A DNA stretch of 64,000 bases. Origin: Alphaproteobacteria bacterium. Its GTDB lineage: Bacteria; Pseudomonadota; Alphaproteobacteria; Reyranellales; Reyranellaceae. Under the pieces are notes generated by a model. That model was not told where the DNA came from, ran no database searches, and saw nothing but the letters and a program-made list of their open reading frames with translations. The position numbers were made by a program, and so were the translations under genes. The stretch's first letter is position 1. Every line of letters starts with the position of its first letter. The stretch spans positions 124,001-188,000 of the forward strand of contig JAFKFK010000012.1 of the NCBI GenBank assembly GCA_017307275.1, in the 5' to 3' direction. This document shows positions 50,646 through 59,465 of this stretch, one piece after another.

Positions 50646-51890
50646 ATGAGCGACCCCGTCATTGTCATTGGCGCCGGCATCGTCGGCACCGCCACCGCCC
50701 GCGCCCTGCAACGCGCTGGCCATAGCGTCACCCTTCTGGACAGCGCCGAGCCTGGCAAGGCGACGTCCTTCGGCAATGCGGGCTTCCTGTCGCTCGACAG
50801 CCTTATTCCGCTGGCCAGACCTGCGACGCTGAAGAAAGTGCCGCAGATGCTGATGGATCGTGACGGTCCGCTCACGTTGCACCGGCCGAGCATTCCGTCC
50901 TTGCTGCCCTGGATGGCGCGGTTCGCCCTGGCGGCGATGAGCCCGGTGGAGGTCGACAAGGGTAAGGCTGCCTTCAAGCCGCTGATGCTGGAGGCCGATC
51001 TCGCGTGGAAGGCAGAGATCCAGGCGTCGGGGCTCGGCGAGCTTTTCCGGACCAAGGGCGCGCTCTACGTCTATGAAAGCGAAGCCTCGTTCCAGGGCAC
51101 GGACGAGATGCGCGGCCTGCAAGCGGGCAAGGGCACGGAGTTCGAGATCGTCGACGGCAATCGCGCGCGCGAGCTGGCGCCGGGGCTCAGCCCGCACATC
51201 GTGCGCGGCATCTATTATCCGCGCGGCAGTCATACGGTGAACCCCTATCAAGTGGTGGCGACCCTGGCCGAGCGCTTCACAGCCGAAGGCGGCACCGTCG
51301 TGCGCGGCCGCGTCCGTGGCTTTCGTCGCGACGGCGATCGCGTGACGGCCGTCCAGCTCACCGACTCCGAACTGCCGGCCAAGGCTGTCATGATCTCGGC
51401 CGGCCGCGCCTCCGGTGAACTGACGCGACTCCTCGGCTTCAACGCGCCGCTGGTCGCCGAGCGCGGCTATCACGTGATGCTGGCACCCGACAATGTGCGC
51501 TTCGATCTGCCGGTCAGCCCGCCCGACCGCGGCCTCTTCTTCACGCCCATGGCTGAGGGTTTACGTCTCGCGGGCACGGTCGAGCTGGCCGCCCCGCATC
51601 AGCCGCCCTCCTGGCATCGCGCCGATCTGCTGATCAAGCATCTCAAGGCGATCTTCCCAGGTGTCGGCGGCGAGGAGCGCAGCCGCTGGATCGGCGAGCG
51701 CCCGACCCTGCCCGACTATCGCCCCGCCATCGGCCGTGCGCCGCGCCTCGCCAATGTCTATTGCGGCTACGGCCATCAGCATCTCGGCCTGACCCTCGCG
51801 ACGGTGACAGGCCGCCTGATCGCCCGTCAGATGGAAGGCGAGGAGCTGCCCGAAGCGCTGAAGGCCTGCGATCCGGGCCGGTTTGGATGA
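50646..51890 (+). CDS. FAD-dependent D-amino-acid dehydrogenase-like oxidoreductase
   Basis: A 414-residue DAO-family flavoenzyme resembling DadA. The N-terminal dinucleotide motif is VIVIGAGIVGTATARAL, followed by SFGNAGFLS, typical of DadA. The C-terminal part has WIGERPTLPDYRPAIGRAPR and the FAD-closing GYGHQHLGLTLA. It oxidises a D-amino acid or other secondary amine; the donor cannot be fixed. It is divergent from hslV and overlaps the GFA-family gene by four bases (ATGA). Confidence 0.88.
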   Translation: MSDPVIVIGAGIVGTATARALQRAGHSVTLLDSAEPGKATSFGNAGFLSLDSLIPLARPATLKKVPQMLMDRDGPLTLHRPSIPSLLPWMARFALAAMSPVEVDKGKAAFKPLMLEADLAWKAEIQASGLGELFRTKGALYVYESEASFQGTDEMRGLQAGKGTEFEIVDGNRARELAPGLSPHIVRGIYYPRGSHTVNPYQVVATLAERFTAEGGTVVRGRVRGFRRDGDRVTAVQLTDSELPAKAVMISAGRASGELTRLLGFNAPLVAERGYHVMLAPDNVRFDLPVSPPDRGLFFTPMAEGLRLAGTVELAAPHQPPSWHRADLLIKHLKAIFPGVGGEERSRWIGERPTLPDYRPAIGRAPRLANVYCGYGHQHLGLTLATVTGRLIARQMEGEELPEALKACDPGRFG

Positions 51891-52294
51891 CGACGCGCAC
51901 GCTGACCGGGAAATGCTTTTGCGGCGCCGTGCAGTATGCCGTGGCGGATGCCTTCACTTACGCACTGAACTGCCACTGCTCCAACTGCCGGCGCACCACG
52001 GGCTCGGCGTTCAAGCCCTTCGCCGGCATCACGCGCGATCAGTTCTCCGTCACCGAAGGCCGCGACAAGCTCCTGATCTACGGCGAAGAGAAGACCCACG
52101 ACGCACACTGCAACGTCTGTGGCTCACTTCTTTACTCGGTAGTCCGCGACGGCGCTTACGTCCATGTCGCCTTGGGCATGCTGGTCGATGCACCTGCCAT
52201 CCGGCCGACCGCCCATATTTTCGTCGGCTCCAAGGCGCCGTGGTTCACCATCACCGACGAGCTGCCGCAGTACGACGGCCATATTGCGCTCTAG
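51887..52294 (+). CDS. GFA-family (glutathione-dependent formaldehyde-activating) zinc protein
   Basis: A 135-residue CENP-V/GFA-fold protein. Zinc-binding cysteines occur as KCFCG (Cys10, Cys12), CHCSNC (Cys29, Cys31, Cys34) and CNVCG (Cys75, Cys78), the full family set. Members bind or detoxify formaldehyde adducts with glutathione, though most are uncharacterised. It is translationally coupled to the upstream flavin oxidase, whose product could include a reactive aldehyde (inference). Its stop overlaps the convergent methyltransferase end by four bases. Confidence 0.87.
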   Translation: MTTRTLTGKCFCGAVQYAVADAFTYALNCHCSNCRRTTGSAFKPFAGITRDQFSVTEGRDKLLIYGEEKTHDAHCNVCGSLLYSVVRDGAYVHVALGMLVDAPAIRPTAHIFVGSKAPWFTITDELPQYDGHIAL

Positions 52295-53172
52295 ATCGTT
52301 CGCCCCAGGACGGTCACGGGCTTGGCTGTCGCCAGCCGCTGCTCGACAAAATCCCAATCCCGGACAAAGAACTCGTTCGAGAGGGTCCAGCGGCCATTCG
52401 AGAAGGACAGCTCGTTGGGCGTTCGTTGCAGGAGACGCGTGAACGGATCGTAAAAGGCCCGTGTGAAGGCATGAGCTGCCATCAGCTCCAGCACGTAAGG
52501 CGACGACCCCTCCAGCAGAATGACCTTGAGATCGGGTCCGCGCAAAACGCGGGACGCCCCTATCAACACCTGCTCCTCGTAGCCCTCGACATCGAGCTTG
52601 AGCATGGCCGGCGCCGCGCTGCCCACCAGTGTGTCCAAAGTCTTCTGCGGGACGACGCGGACGCCTTCGCCGGCCTTTGAAACGACCTGATTCTCGGGGC
52701 CCCGTCCGATCGTGAAGTAGGCTTCGCCATCGCTGGGGCCAAGAGCGACGACATGGGTCTCGACCAGTTGGGAGAGATCGTTGATCGAGATGTTGCGGGC
52801 GAGGTCCCGGCTGGTATCGGCGTCGGCTTCAATGGCCAGGCTCCTGGCCCCGCAGATACCCGAGGCGAGCACTGAATAGGTGCCGACATTGGCGCCGGCA
52901 TCGAGGAAGAGATCGCCCGGCCGCAAGAAGTGCAGCACCAGCCCCATACTCATGAACTCGTAGAGACCAAGGTAGAGATTGCCCGTAGCGCCGGTCATGC
53001 CGCGACGGACAGCCAAGCGCTGTCCACCGATCCAGGGCATGACGATCTCGCCACCGAGCCTGCTCCTGATTTGCCAGGAGGCGAATCTGGCCCATGCCCT
53101 GAGCGGATCGGAGCGCGTCAAAGGGTGCTCGGCGAACGTCCGAGCAAGTGACCTGAGCGCCTGCATTGCCAT
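52291..53172 (-). CDS. FkbM-family methyltransferase
   Basis: A 293-residue SAM-dependent methyltransferase. Motif I is LFLDAGANVGTYSVLA, followed by an acidic SAM-ribose residue (LAIEAD) and the FkbM hallmark MLKLDVEGYEEQVLIGA. FkbM proteins O-methylate sugars or secondary metabolites. The ATG at 53172 has AGGGGG about eight bases upstream and is preferred to a TTG at 53202. No glycan cluster is adjacent, so the acceptor is unknown. Confidence 0.87.
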   Translation of the reverse strand: MAMQALRSLARTFAEHPLTRSDPLRAWARFASWQIRSRLGGEIVMPWIGGQRLAVRRGMTGATGNLYLGLYEFMSMGLVLHFLRPGDLFLDAGANVGTYSVLASGICGARSLAIEADADTSRDLARNISINDLSQLVETHVVALGPSDGEAYFTIGRGPENQVVSKAGEGVRVVPQKTLDTLVGSAAPAMLKLDVEGYEEQVLIGASRVLRGPDLKVILLEGSSPYVLELMAAHAFTRAFYDPFTRLLQRTPNELSFSNGRWTLSNEFFVRDWDFVEQRLATAKPVTVLGRTI

Positions 53173-53211
53173 CACGAGCCCCCTAAGCGCCCCGCGGAAC
53201 AAGATGCCCGA

Positions 53212-53955
53212 TCAGCCGCCATATTGCAGCAAGGTCTCGCCATTCTTCTTGAGCCAGGTCTGCGGCCCTTCGATGGGACAGTCGCAGAGGGTTCGGGCCA
53301 GGGCCCAGAAGCGTGGGCTGTGATTCAGGTGCACGAGATGGGCGACCTCGTGCGCCACGAGATAGTCGAGCACTTCCGGTGGTGCGAGAACCAGCCGCCA
53401 GGAAAAAGACATCGCGGCGTTCGGCCCGCAGCTCCCCCAGCGCGAACGGCTGTCGCGCAGGGTGATGCGCCGCACCGGCCGCTCGACCTGGGCTGCCTTG
53501 GCATGAACCAGAGGTACCAGCCGCGCCTTGAGCTCGGCCGTCAGCCAGTCGCGCACGCGGCGCGGCAGATGCTCCGGTCTGCCGGCTACATGGATTTCCG
53601 CGCCCTCCCGCCAGACGGTGCCGCGCTGGCCGGCGCGGTGGCGGATCACATGCGGCACGCCGAACAGCGGCACTTCCGCCCCGTCGCAAAACGGCCGTCG
53701 CTCGGGCAGGCGCTCAAGACGGGCGGCGATCCAGCCAGCCTGGGCCTCGGCGAAGTCCACTGCCGTGCCGCGGGCCATACGCAGCGGCGCGGTCAGGACG
53801 ATGCGCCGGTTGGCCGGATCGACGCGCAGCGAAGCACGCCGCGCCCGGGCGTTGCGCACGAACGTTACGGGCAGCGTATCTCCGGCATGAGCAATGGTCA
53901 GTTGCTCGGGCTCGGGCAGCGTTTTAGGCAGGAGGCGGCTGAACCAGGACGACAT
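53212..53955 (-). CDS. YgjP-like (DUF45/M48-type) metallopeptidase
   Basis: A 247-residue zinc peptidase-like protein. The metal site is HEVAHLVHLNHSPRFW, two histidines and the catalytic glutamate in an HExxH helix, with the third ligand in NHSPRFW; RDSRSRWGSCGPNAAMSFSW precedes it, as in all YgjP/SprT-like proteins. The ATG at 53955 leaves only 16 bases to the divergent gene and lacks a ribosome-binding site. A start further right would overlap that gene. Confidence 0.87.
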   Translation of the reverse strand: MSSWFSRLLPKTLPEPEQLTIAHAGDTLPVTFVRNARARRASLRVDPANRRIVLTAPLRMARGTAVDFAEAQAGWIAARLERLPERRPFCDGAEVPLFGVPHVIRHRAGQRGTVWREGAEIHVAGRPEHLPRRVRDWLTAELKARLVPLVHAKAAQVERPVRRITLRDSRSRWGSCGPNAAMSFSWRLVLAPPEVLDYLVAHEVAHLVHLNHSPRFWALARTLCDCPIEGPQTWLKKNGETLLQYGG

Positions 53956-53971
53956 CAAGGAGAGGGACAGG

Positions 53972-54367
53972 ATGAGCGAACAACAGGCGCACAAGACGCT
54001 GAGCGACGCCGGACGCAAGGTATTGGCCGAAGTGCTGGGCGAATCTTATCTCGCGCGGCGCGATGCGACCAACAACGATTTCTGGGCTCCGGTCCGCGCT
54101 TTCTCCGAGGAGTTTGCTTACGCCTCGCTCTGGACCCGCGACGGCCTCGACAAGAAGCAGCGCAGCATGATCACCATCGCCATGCTCTGCGCTCTCAATC
54201 GCCCGCACGAACTCAAGATCCACCTCGTAGGTGCCCTGAACAATGGCTGCACCAAGACCGAGCTGCGGGAGATCTTCACGCACGCCATCGCCTATTGCGG
54301 CTTCCCGGCCGCCATCGACGCGCTGCGCGTCGCCGAGGAAGTGCTGAAAGAACAAGGGAAGTTCTGA
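53972..54367 (+). CDS. Carboxymuconolactone decarboxylase-family protein
   Basis: A 131-residue all-helical protein of the CMD/AhpD-like superfamily. LWTRDGLDKKQRSMITIAML and the following NRPHELKIHLVGALNNGCTKTELRE (given as NRPHELKIHLVGALNNGCT) match the decarboxylase PcaC-type pattern, with the histidine present but only one cysteine near the site, so an AhpD CxxC redox role is unlikely. AAGGAGAGGG precedes the ATG. It ends one base before the aminotransferase-like gene and heads a four-gene operon. Confidence 0.85.
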   Translation: MSEQQAHKTLSDAGRKVLAEVLGESYLARRDATNNDFWAPVRAFSEEFAYASLWTRDGLDKKQRSMITIAMLCALNRPHELKIHLVGALNNGCTKTELREIFTHAIAYCGFPAAIDALRVAEEVLKEQGKF

Positions 54368-54368
54368 C

Positions 54369-55550
54369 ATGAGCCTCGACCTCGCCCGCATCCGCGCCGA
54401 GACGCCCGGCTGCGCTCGTGTCCTGCACCTCAATGCCGCCGGTTCGTCCCTGCCGAGCCGGCGCACGCTCGACGCCACGCTCGATCACCTGAAGCTCGAG
54501 GCCGAGATCGGCGGGTACGAGGCCGCGGACCAGGCTCGGGACAAGCTGGATGGCTTTTATCCATCCGTGGCGCGTCTGATCGGCGCCGAAGAAAGCGAGA
54601 TCGGCTTCGTCGAGAATGCGACGCGCGCCTGGGACCTCGCCTTCTATTCGCTCGACTTCAAGCCGGGCGATCGCATCCTGACCTGCGTCAGCGAGTATTC
54701 CTCGAACTACATCTCCTACCTGCAGGTGGCGAAGAAGACCGGCGCCGAGATCGTCGTCGTACCCGACGACAAGCACGGCCAGATCGACCTCGCCGCGCTG
54801 GAACGCGCCATCGACAAGCGCACCAAGCTCGTCTCCATCTCGCATATCCCGACACAGGGCGGGCTCGTGCAGCCCGCCGAAGCGGTCGGCAAGATCGTGA
54901 ACGATGCCGGCGTGCTCTACCTTCTGGATGCCTGCCAGTCGGTCGGCATGATGCCCATCGACGTCAAGAAGATCGGTTGCGACTTCCTCTCCGCCACTGG
55001 CCGCAAGTACATGCGCGGGCCGCGCGGCACCGGCTTCCTTTACGCCCGCACGCGCAGCACCTCTCGGATCGAACCGATCTTCCTCGACAACCACGCCGCG
55101 CGCTGGACTGGCGATCAAGAGTACACCGTGCTTGGCGATGCCAAGCGCTTCGAGAACTGGGAGCGCTATTTCGCCGGCGTCATCGGCCTCAAGGTCGCCG
55201 CCGACCAAGCCAACGAACTCGGCATGGAGGCCGTGTGGACGCGCCTGCGCCAGTTGGCCGACGGCCTGCGCGCCCGCCTGGCGAAGCTGAACGGCGTGAC
55301 GCTCACGGATCTCGGCGTGGTGAAGGGCGCCATCGTGACCTTCGCGGTCAAGGATGCCGATCATACGGCACTCAAGATGGCGCTACGCGAACAGGGCATC
55401 AACGTGTCGGTGTCCACGCAGTTCTCCTCGCGCCTCGATCTCAAGGGCCGCGGCTTGCGTGACGTCATGCGCGCCTCGGTGCATGTCTACAATACGGAAG
55501 ACGAGCTTGACCGTTTTACCGCCGCACTCGACTCTCTGATCCACCGCTAG
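54369..55550 (+). CDS. Class-V aminotransferase-fold PLP enzyme
   Basis: A 393-residue PLP-dependent enzyme related to cysteine desulfurases and EgtE-like C-S lyases. LYLLDACQSVGMMPIDV holds the aspartate and Gln/Ser typical of the fold, and the cofactor lysine is Lys213 in SATGRKYMRGPRGTGF. There is no desulfurase loop cysteine that I can identify, so desulfurisation is not claimed. It could be a lyase or a transaminase. It is separated by one base from the upstream gene and by 51 from the binding-protein gene. Confidence 0.83.
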   Translation: MSLDLARIRAETPGCARVLHLNAAGSSLPSRRTLDATLDHLKLEAEIGGYEAADQARDKLDGFYPSVARLIGAEESEIGFVENATRAWDLAFYSLDFKPGDRILTCVSEYSSNYISYLQVAKKTGAEIVVVPDDKHGQIDLAALERAIDKRTKLVSISHIPTQGGLVQPAEAVGKIVNDAGVLYLLDACQSVGMMPIDVKKIGCDFLSATGRKYMRGPRGTGFLYARTRSTSRIEPIFLDNHAARWTGDQEYTVLGDAKRFENWERYFAGVIGLKVAADQANELGMEAVWTRLRQLADGLRARLAKLNGVTLTDLGVVKGAIVTFAVKDADHTALKMALREQGINVSVSTQFSSRLDLKGRGLRDVMRASVHVYNTEDELDRFTAALDSLIHR

Positions 55551-55601
55551 CGTGGCATGGGGTTTGCTGCGCGGGCGTGGATTTCGGAAGGGGAAGACGT
55601 G

Positions 55602-57185
55602 ATGACCGTTCGTCGTTCATGGACGCTGGCGGCGGCAGCCGCCGTGGCGTTGTCGATTGCCGTGCCGTTCGGTGCTGCCGGTCAGACGCAATCGACCCTG
55701 CGGGTGGTCCCCGAAACCCTCAGCCGCGTGCTCGACCCGCATTTCACGACATCGTTCACCACGCGCGACCTCGGCTACCTGATCTACGACACGCTGTTTG
55801 CGATGAACGACAAGTTCGAGCCGCAGCCGCAGATGGTCGACCGCTATACGGTCAGCCCCGACAAGCTCACCTACACGTTCGTGCTGCGCCCCGGCCTCAA
55901 GTGGCATGACGGCCAACCGGTGACGGCGGCGGACTGCGTCGCCTCGATCCAGCGCTGGGCATCGCGCGACAGCATGGGCCAGACCCTGGCGAAGTTCATG
56001 ACATCGCTGGATGCCACGGACGCCAACACGATCAAGATGGTGCTGCGGGAGCCCTATGGTCTGGTGCTGGACAGTCTCGGCAAGATCGGCGCGCCGGTGC
56101 CCTTCATGATGCCGGAGCGCATCGCCAAGACGCCGGGCAGCGAGCAGGTGAAGGAGATCGTCGGCTCCGGGCCCTACAAGTTCCGCGCCGACCAGCACGA
56201 GCCCGGCGTAAAGATCGTCCTGGAGAAATTTGCCGACTACAAGCCACGCAGCGAGCCGCCCAACTGGGCCTCCGGCGGCAAGATCGCCAAGATGGACAAG
56301 GTCGAGATGCTCGGCATGCCCGACGCACAGACCCAGGTGAGCGCGCTTATCAATGGCGAGGTCGACTATCTCGAACGCGTGCCGGCCGATCTGCTGCCGC
56401 TGTTCACCGCTAGGTCCGGCGCAAAGGCCGAGGTGGTGAGCAAGTACGGCTTCCAGGCCATCATGCGCATGAACCACCTGCAGCCGCCGTTCGATAACGT
56501 GAAGGTACGGCAAGCCATCGCCAAGGCGATCGACCGGTCGATGTACGCTGCCGTGGTGGCGGGCGATCCGCAGTTCGCCACGGATTGCGCGGCAATCTTC
56601 GGCTGCGGCATGCCCTACGAAAGCAAGGACGGCATTCCGGCGCGCGACGTCGCTGCCGCCAAGGCACTCCTCAAGGACGCCAATGTCGACATGTCCAAGC
56701 CGCTGGTGATGCTGCACGTCGCCAACGCGCCGGGTATCGCCGCACTGGGCAACGTGACGCGCCAGGTGCTGGTCGATCTCGGCTTCAAGGTCGACATGGT
56801 CTCGATGGACTTCCAGACCTTCGCCACGCGCCGGCTCAACACCGGGCCGGTGACGCAGGGCGGCTGGAACCTCGCACATACCACCAACTCGGTGCCCGAC
56901 CAGGGCAATCCGCTCAGCAATCCCTTCCTCGTGGCGTCCGGCCCGCCGACCGCCGCCTGGGGCTGGCCGACCGATCCCAAGACCGACGAGCTGCGCCTGA
57001 AGTTCGCCACCGCGCCCGACGAAGCCGCGCGCAAGGCCATCGCCACCGAAATTCAGGTTCGCGCCTACGAGCAGGTGCTCTACCTGCCGCTGTCGCAGTT
57101 CACGACGCCGTCGGCCTGGCGCAACAACCTCGACGGCGTGCTGAAGTCGCCGGTGATGCTGCTCTACAACATCGAGAAGAAGTAA
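55602..57185 (+). CDS. ABC transporter substrate-binding protein, peptide/opine family 5
   Basis: A 527-residue periplasmic binding protein with a signal peptide (LAAAAAVALSIAVPFGAAG). SBP_bac_5 motifs include VLDPHFTTSFTTRDLGYLIY, YTFVLRPGLKWHDGQPVTAAD and PPFDNVKVRQAIAKAIDR. Such proteins feed oligopeptide, nickel, glycoside or opine-type importers. No permease or ATPase gene is adjacent, so it either borrows a transporter or works with one elsewhere. The ATG at 55602 follows GGAAGGGGAAG. It lies 11 bases before the deaminase-like gene. Confidence 0.88.
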   Translation: MTVRRSWTLAAAAAVALSIAVPFGAAGQTQSTLRVVPETLSRVLDPHFTTSFTTRDLGYLIYDTLFAMNDKFEPQPQMVDRYTVSPDKLTYTFVLRPGLKWHDGQPVTAADCVASIQRWASRDSMGQTLAKFMTSLDATDANTIKMVLREPYGLVLDSLGKIGAPVPFMMPERIAKTPGSEQVKEIVGSGPYKFRADQHEPGVKIVLEKFADYKPRSEPPNWASGGKIAKMDKVEMLGMPDAQTQVSALINGEVDYLERVPADLLPLFTARSGAKAEVVSKYGFQAIMRMNHLQPPFDNVKVRQAIAKAIDRSMYAAVVAGDPQFATDCAAIFGCGMPYESKDGIPARDVAAAKALLKDANVDMSKPLVMLHVANAPGIAALGNVTRQVLVDLGFKVDMVSMDFQTFATRRLNTGPVTQGGWNLAHTTNSVPDQGNPLSNPFLVASGPPTAAWGWPTDPKTDELRLKFATAPDEAARKAIATEIQVRAYEQVLYLPLSQFTTPSAWRNNLDGVLKSPVMLLYNIEKK

Positions 57186-57196
57186 GGATTCCCACC

Positions 57197-58264
57197 ATGG
57201 CGAAAGCCGTTGCCGACGATTATCTGCGGCGCATTCCCAAGGCCGAGCTGCACTGCCATCTGGCCGGCACGCTGCGGGCCACCACGGTGGCCGAACTGGC
57301 GAAGCGGTATGGCATGGCCCTGCCGCGGCCGGCAGAAACACTCTACCAATGGCCCGACTTCGACGGGTTCCTGGAGATCCTGCGCATCGCGGCCGCGGTC
57401 TTGCGCACGCCGGCCGATTTCACGCGGGCGGTCTATGAGTACATCGAGGACGCCGTGCGCGACGGCAACCTCAAGCACGTCGAGTTCTTCTTCAATCCCG
57501 ACTACTTCTACCCCAACGGCATCGACTATCCCTCCCAGGTCGCCGGGATGGTGGAGGGCCTCCGTCAGGCCAAGGAGCGCTTCGGCGTCAGCGGCCTGCT
57601 TATCTGCTGCATCGACCGCTCGCTCAACAACGGCGCCCAGGCGGTCGAGATCGTCGAAACGGCGCTCGCACACCCCCACGAGCTCGTGGTGGGTATCGGA
57701 CTCGACGGCAACGAAAGCGTCGGCCCTCCCGCCCTCTATGCCGAAGCCTATGCACTCGCGAAGAAGGGCGGGCTGAAGTGCACGGCGCATTGCTGCGAAG
57801 ACTATCTGACGCCGCTCCAGGCACCGCCCACCAACTACCTGATCTGCCGCGACGTGCTGAGGTGCGACCGTATCGATCACGGCTACAACATGCTGGCGTC
57901 GGACTTCGTGATGAGCGAGGCGCGCAAGGATGGGCTCTACTTCACGCCCTGCGCCTGGACCAGCCTGCTGCACAATCGCCCGCATCGACCGCAGCGCATC
58001 CGCCGCATGGCCGAAGCCGGCCTCAACGTCACCATCAACACCGACGATCCGGCGATGTTCGGGACCAATCTCGGCCATGGCTTCACGACCCTGTTCGAGT
58101 CGGTCGGCTGGGGACCGGACATGGCGCGCAAGTTCAGCCTGAACTCGGTCGAAGGCTCGTGGCTCGACGAGAGCAGCAAGGCCTCCCTGCGCATGGCCTT
58201 CCGCAAGGAGATCGCCGCCCTCGACAAGGAGTTCGGCTACGAGACGGCCGCGCCGCCCGTCTAA
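57197..58264 (+). CDS. Adenosine deaminase-family hydrolase
   Basis: A 355-residue amidohydrolase that would deaminate adenosine, adenine or a related purine. The metal site KAELHCHLAGT (His19, His21), the third histidine and catalytic glutamate in TAHCCED (His198, Glu201), RIDHGYN and the C-terminal NTDDPAMFG are all present. The usual HAGE motif reads HCCE here, with two cysteines. AAGGA precedes the ATG. Its place after a binding-protein gene suggests uptake and breakdown of the same compound. Confidence 0.85.
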   Translation: MAKAVADDYLRRIPKAELHCHLAGTLRATTVAELAKRYGMALPRPAETLYQWPDFDGFLEILRIAAAVLRTPADFTRAVYEYIEDAVRDGNLKHVEFFFNPDYFYPNGIDYPSQVAGMVEGLRQAKERFGVSGLLICCIDRSLNNGAQAVEIVETALAHPHELVVGIGLDGNESVGPPALYAEAYALAKKGGLKCTAHCCEDYLTPLQAPPTNYLICRDVLRCDRIDHGYNMLASDFVMSEARKDGLYFTPCAWTSLLHNRPHRPQRIRRMAEAGLNVTINTDDPAMFGTNLGHGFTTLFESVGWGPDMARKFSLNSVEGSWLDESSKASLRMAFRKEIAALDKEFGYETAAPPV

Positions 58265-58274
58265 CTGGAGCGAG

Positions 58275-58295
58275 CGCGGCGGCTATTCCGCCGCG
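58275..58295. terminator. Hairpin between convergent deaminase and msrA genes
   Basis: CGCGGCGG and CCGCCGCG form a perfect 8-bp stem around CTATT, which contains the msrA stop codon (58283-58285). It lies 10 bases after the rightward stop and can serve both genes. Confidence 0.6.
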
Positions 58296-58945
58296 ACGCC
58301 AAGGCCGATGGGGCAGGAAACGCCGGTGCCGCCGAGACCGCAGTAGCCGCCCGGATTCTTGGCGAGATACTGCTGGTGATAGTCCTCGGCATAGTAGAAG
58401 ACCGGCGCATCGAGGATCTCGGTCGTAATGGCGCCATAGCCCTTCTTGGCCAGCTCTTTCTGGAACAGCGCCCGCGAGGCTTCGGCCTGGGCTTTCTGCT
58501 CCGGCGAAAAAGCGTAGATGCCCGAGCGATACTGCGTGCCGACATCGTTGCCCTGGCGCATGCCCTGGGTCGGGTCGTGGCTCTCCCAGAAGACGCGCAG
58601 CAGCGCGTCGTAGGAGGTCTTGGTCGGATCGAACCAGACCATCACCACTTCGTTGTGGCCCGTATAGCCCGAGCAGACTTCCTCGTAGGTCGGGTTGGGC
58701 GTCGGGCCGGCAGCGTAACCGACGGCCGTGGCGTAGACGCCCGGCGCTTCCCAGAATTTCCGCTCCGCGCCCCAGAAGCAGCCCAGGCCGAACATCGCCT
58801 GCTCAAGGCCGGCGGGAAACGGCGCCTGGATGCGGTTGCCGTTGACGTAGTGCTCGACCGGCACCTCGAACGGACGCGACGCGCGTCCCGGCAACGCCCG
58901 GTCGGCCGTCGGCATTTCGGTTTTCTTGCGCAAAATCTGCCACAT
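58283..58945 (-). CDS. msrA: Peptide methionine sulfoxide reductase MsrA
   Basis: A 220-residue enzyme that reduces methionine-S-sulfoxide in proteins. The catalytic cysteine is in [10 protein letters not shown], followed by YTGHNEVV and a resolving-cysteine tail ([13 protein letters not shown]). The N-terminal stretch of about 55 residues before the catalytic core is usual in longer MsrA proteins. AAGAGGAG lies eight bases before the ATG at 58945 and fixes the start. Confidence 0.95.
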   Translation of the reverse strand: MWQILRKKTEMPTADRALPGRASRPFEVPVEHYVNGNRIQAPFPAGLEQAMFGLGCFWGAERKFWEAPGVYATAVGYAAGPTPNPTYEEVCSGYTGHNEVVMVWFDPTKTSYDALLRVFWESHDPTQGMRQGNDVGTQYRSGIYAFSPEQKAQAEASRALFQKELAKKGYGAITTEILDAPVFYYAEDYHQQYLAKNPGGYCGLGGTGVSCPIGLGVAAE

Positions 58946-59034
58946 GGTGCGGCTCCTCTTGCTGTCAGCCACTCAATTTGCCTGTCATCAATATGGCCAT
59001 ACAATGCCGCCAAATCGAGTAGGAGAGACCGCAA

Positions 59035-59421
59035 ATGCCCGTGTTTTTCGTCTGCGCCGGTCTGCTCGGCCTCCTGGCGGCGGTTCTCACCGCGAATATC
59101 GGCCTGATGCGCGGCCGCAAGAAGATCAACCTGGGCGATGGCGGCGACAAGGAAATGCAGGCGGCCATCCGTGCCCACGGCAACCTGATCGAGTTCGTGC
59201 CGTTGACCTTGCTCGTGATCTACATGGCCAGCGATTTCTACGGTTTCCGGACCGTGGCCATCCTCTCGGTCGTTTTGCTGGCGGCGCGCGTACTGCATGC
59301 CGGCGGCATGTTGGGTTTCATCCCCTACGGCCGCTTCGTGGGCGCGATGGGGAGCACGGCGACGCTCGTGGTCGCGTCGGTCCTGCTCGTGCTGGCGGGG
59401 CTCGGCTTGAAGCAATACTGA
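59035..59421 (+). CDS. MAPEG-family membrane protein
   Basis: A 128-residue four-helix membrane protein of the MAPEG family (membrane-associated eicosanoid/glutathione metabolism). IRAHGNLIEFVPLTLLVIY is the family's glutathione-contact helix (the E and neighbouring residues), and RVLHAGGM is also typical. Bacterial members may conjugate or reduce lipophilic compounds with glutathione. It starts 89 bases from the divergent msrA, suggesting joint use in oxidative stress, although that is context only. Confidence 0.87.
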   Translation: MPVFFVCAGLLGLLAAVLTANIGLMRGRKKINLGDGGDKEMQAAIRAHGNLIEFVPLTLLVIYMASDFYGFRTVAILSVVLLAARVLHAGGMLGFIPYGRFVGAMGSTATLVVASVLLVLAGLGLKQY

Positions 59422-59465
59422 GCCGCTAACGGCGACGCGGCGCGACGGCAGCGACAACACCGATC

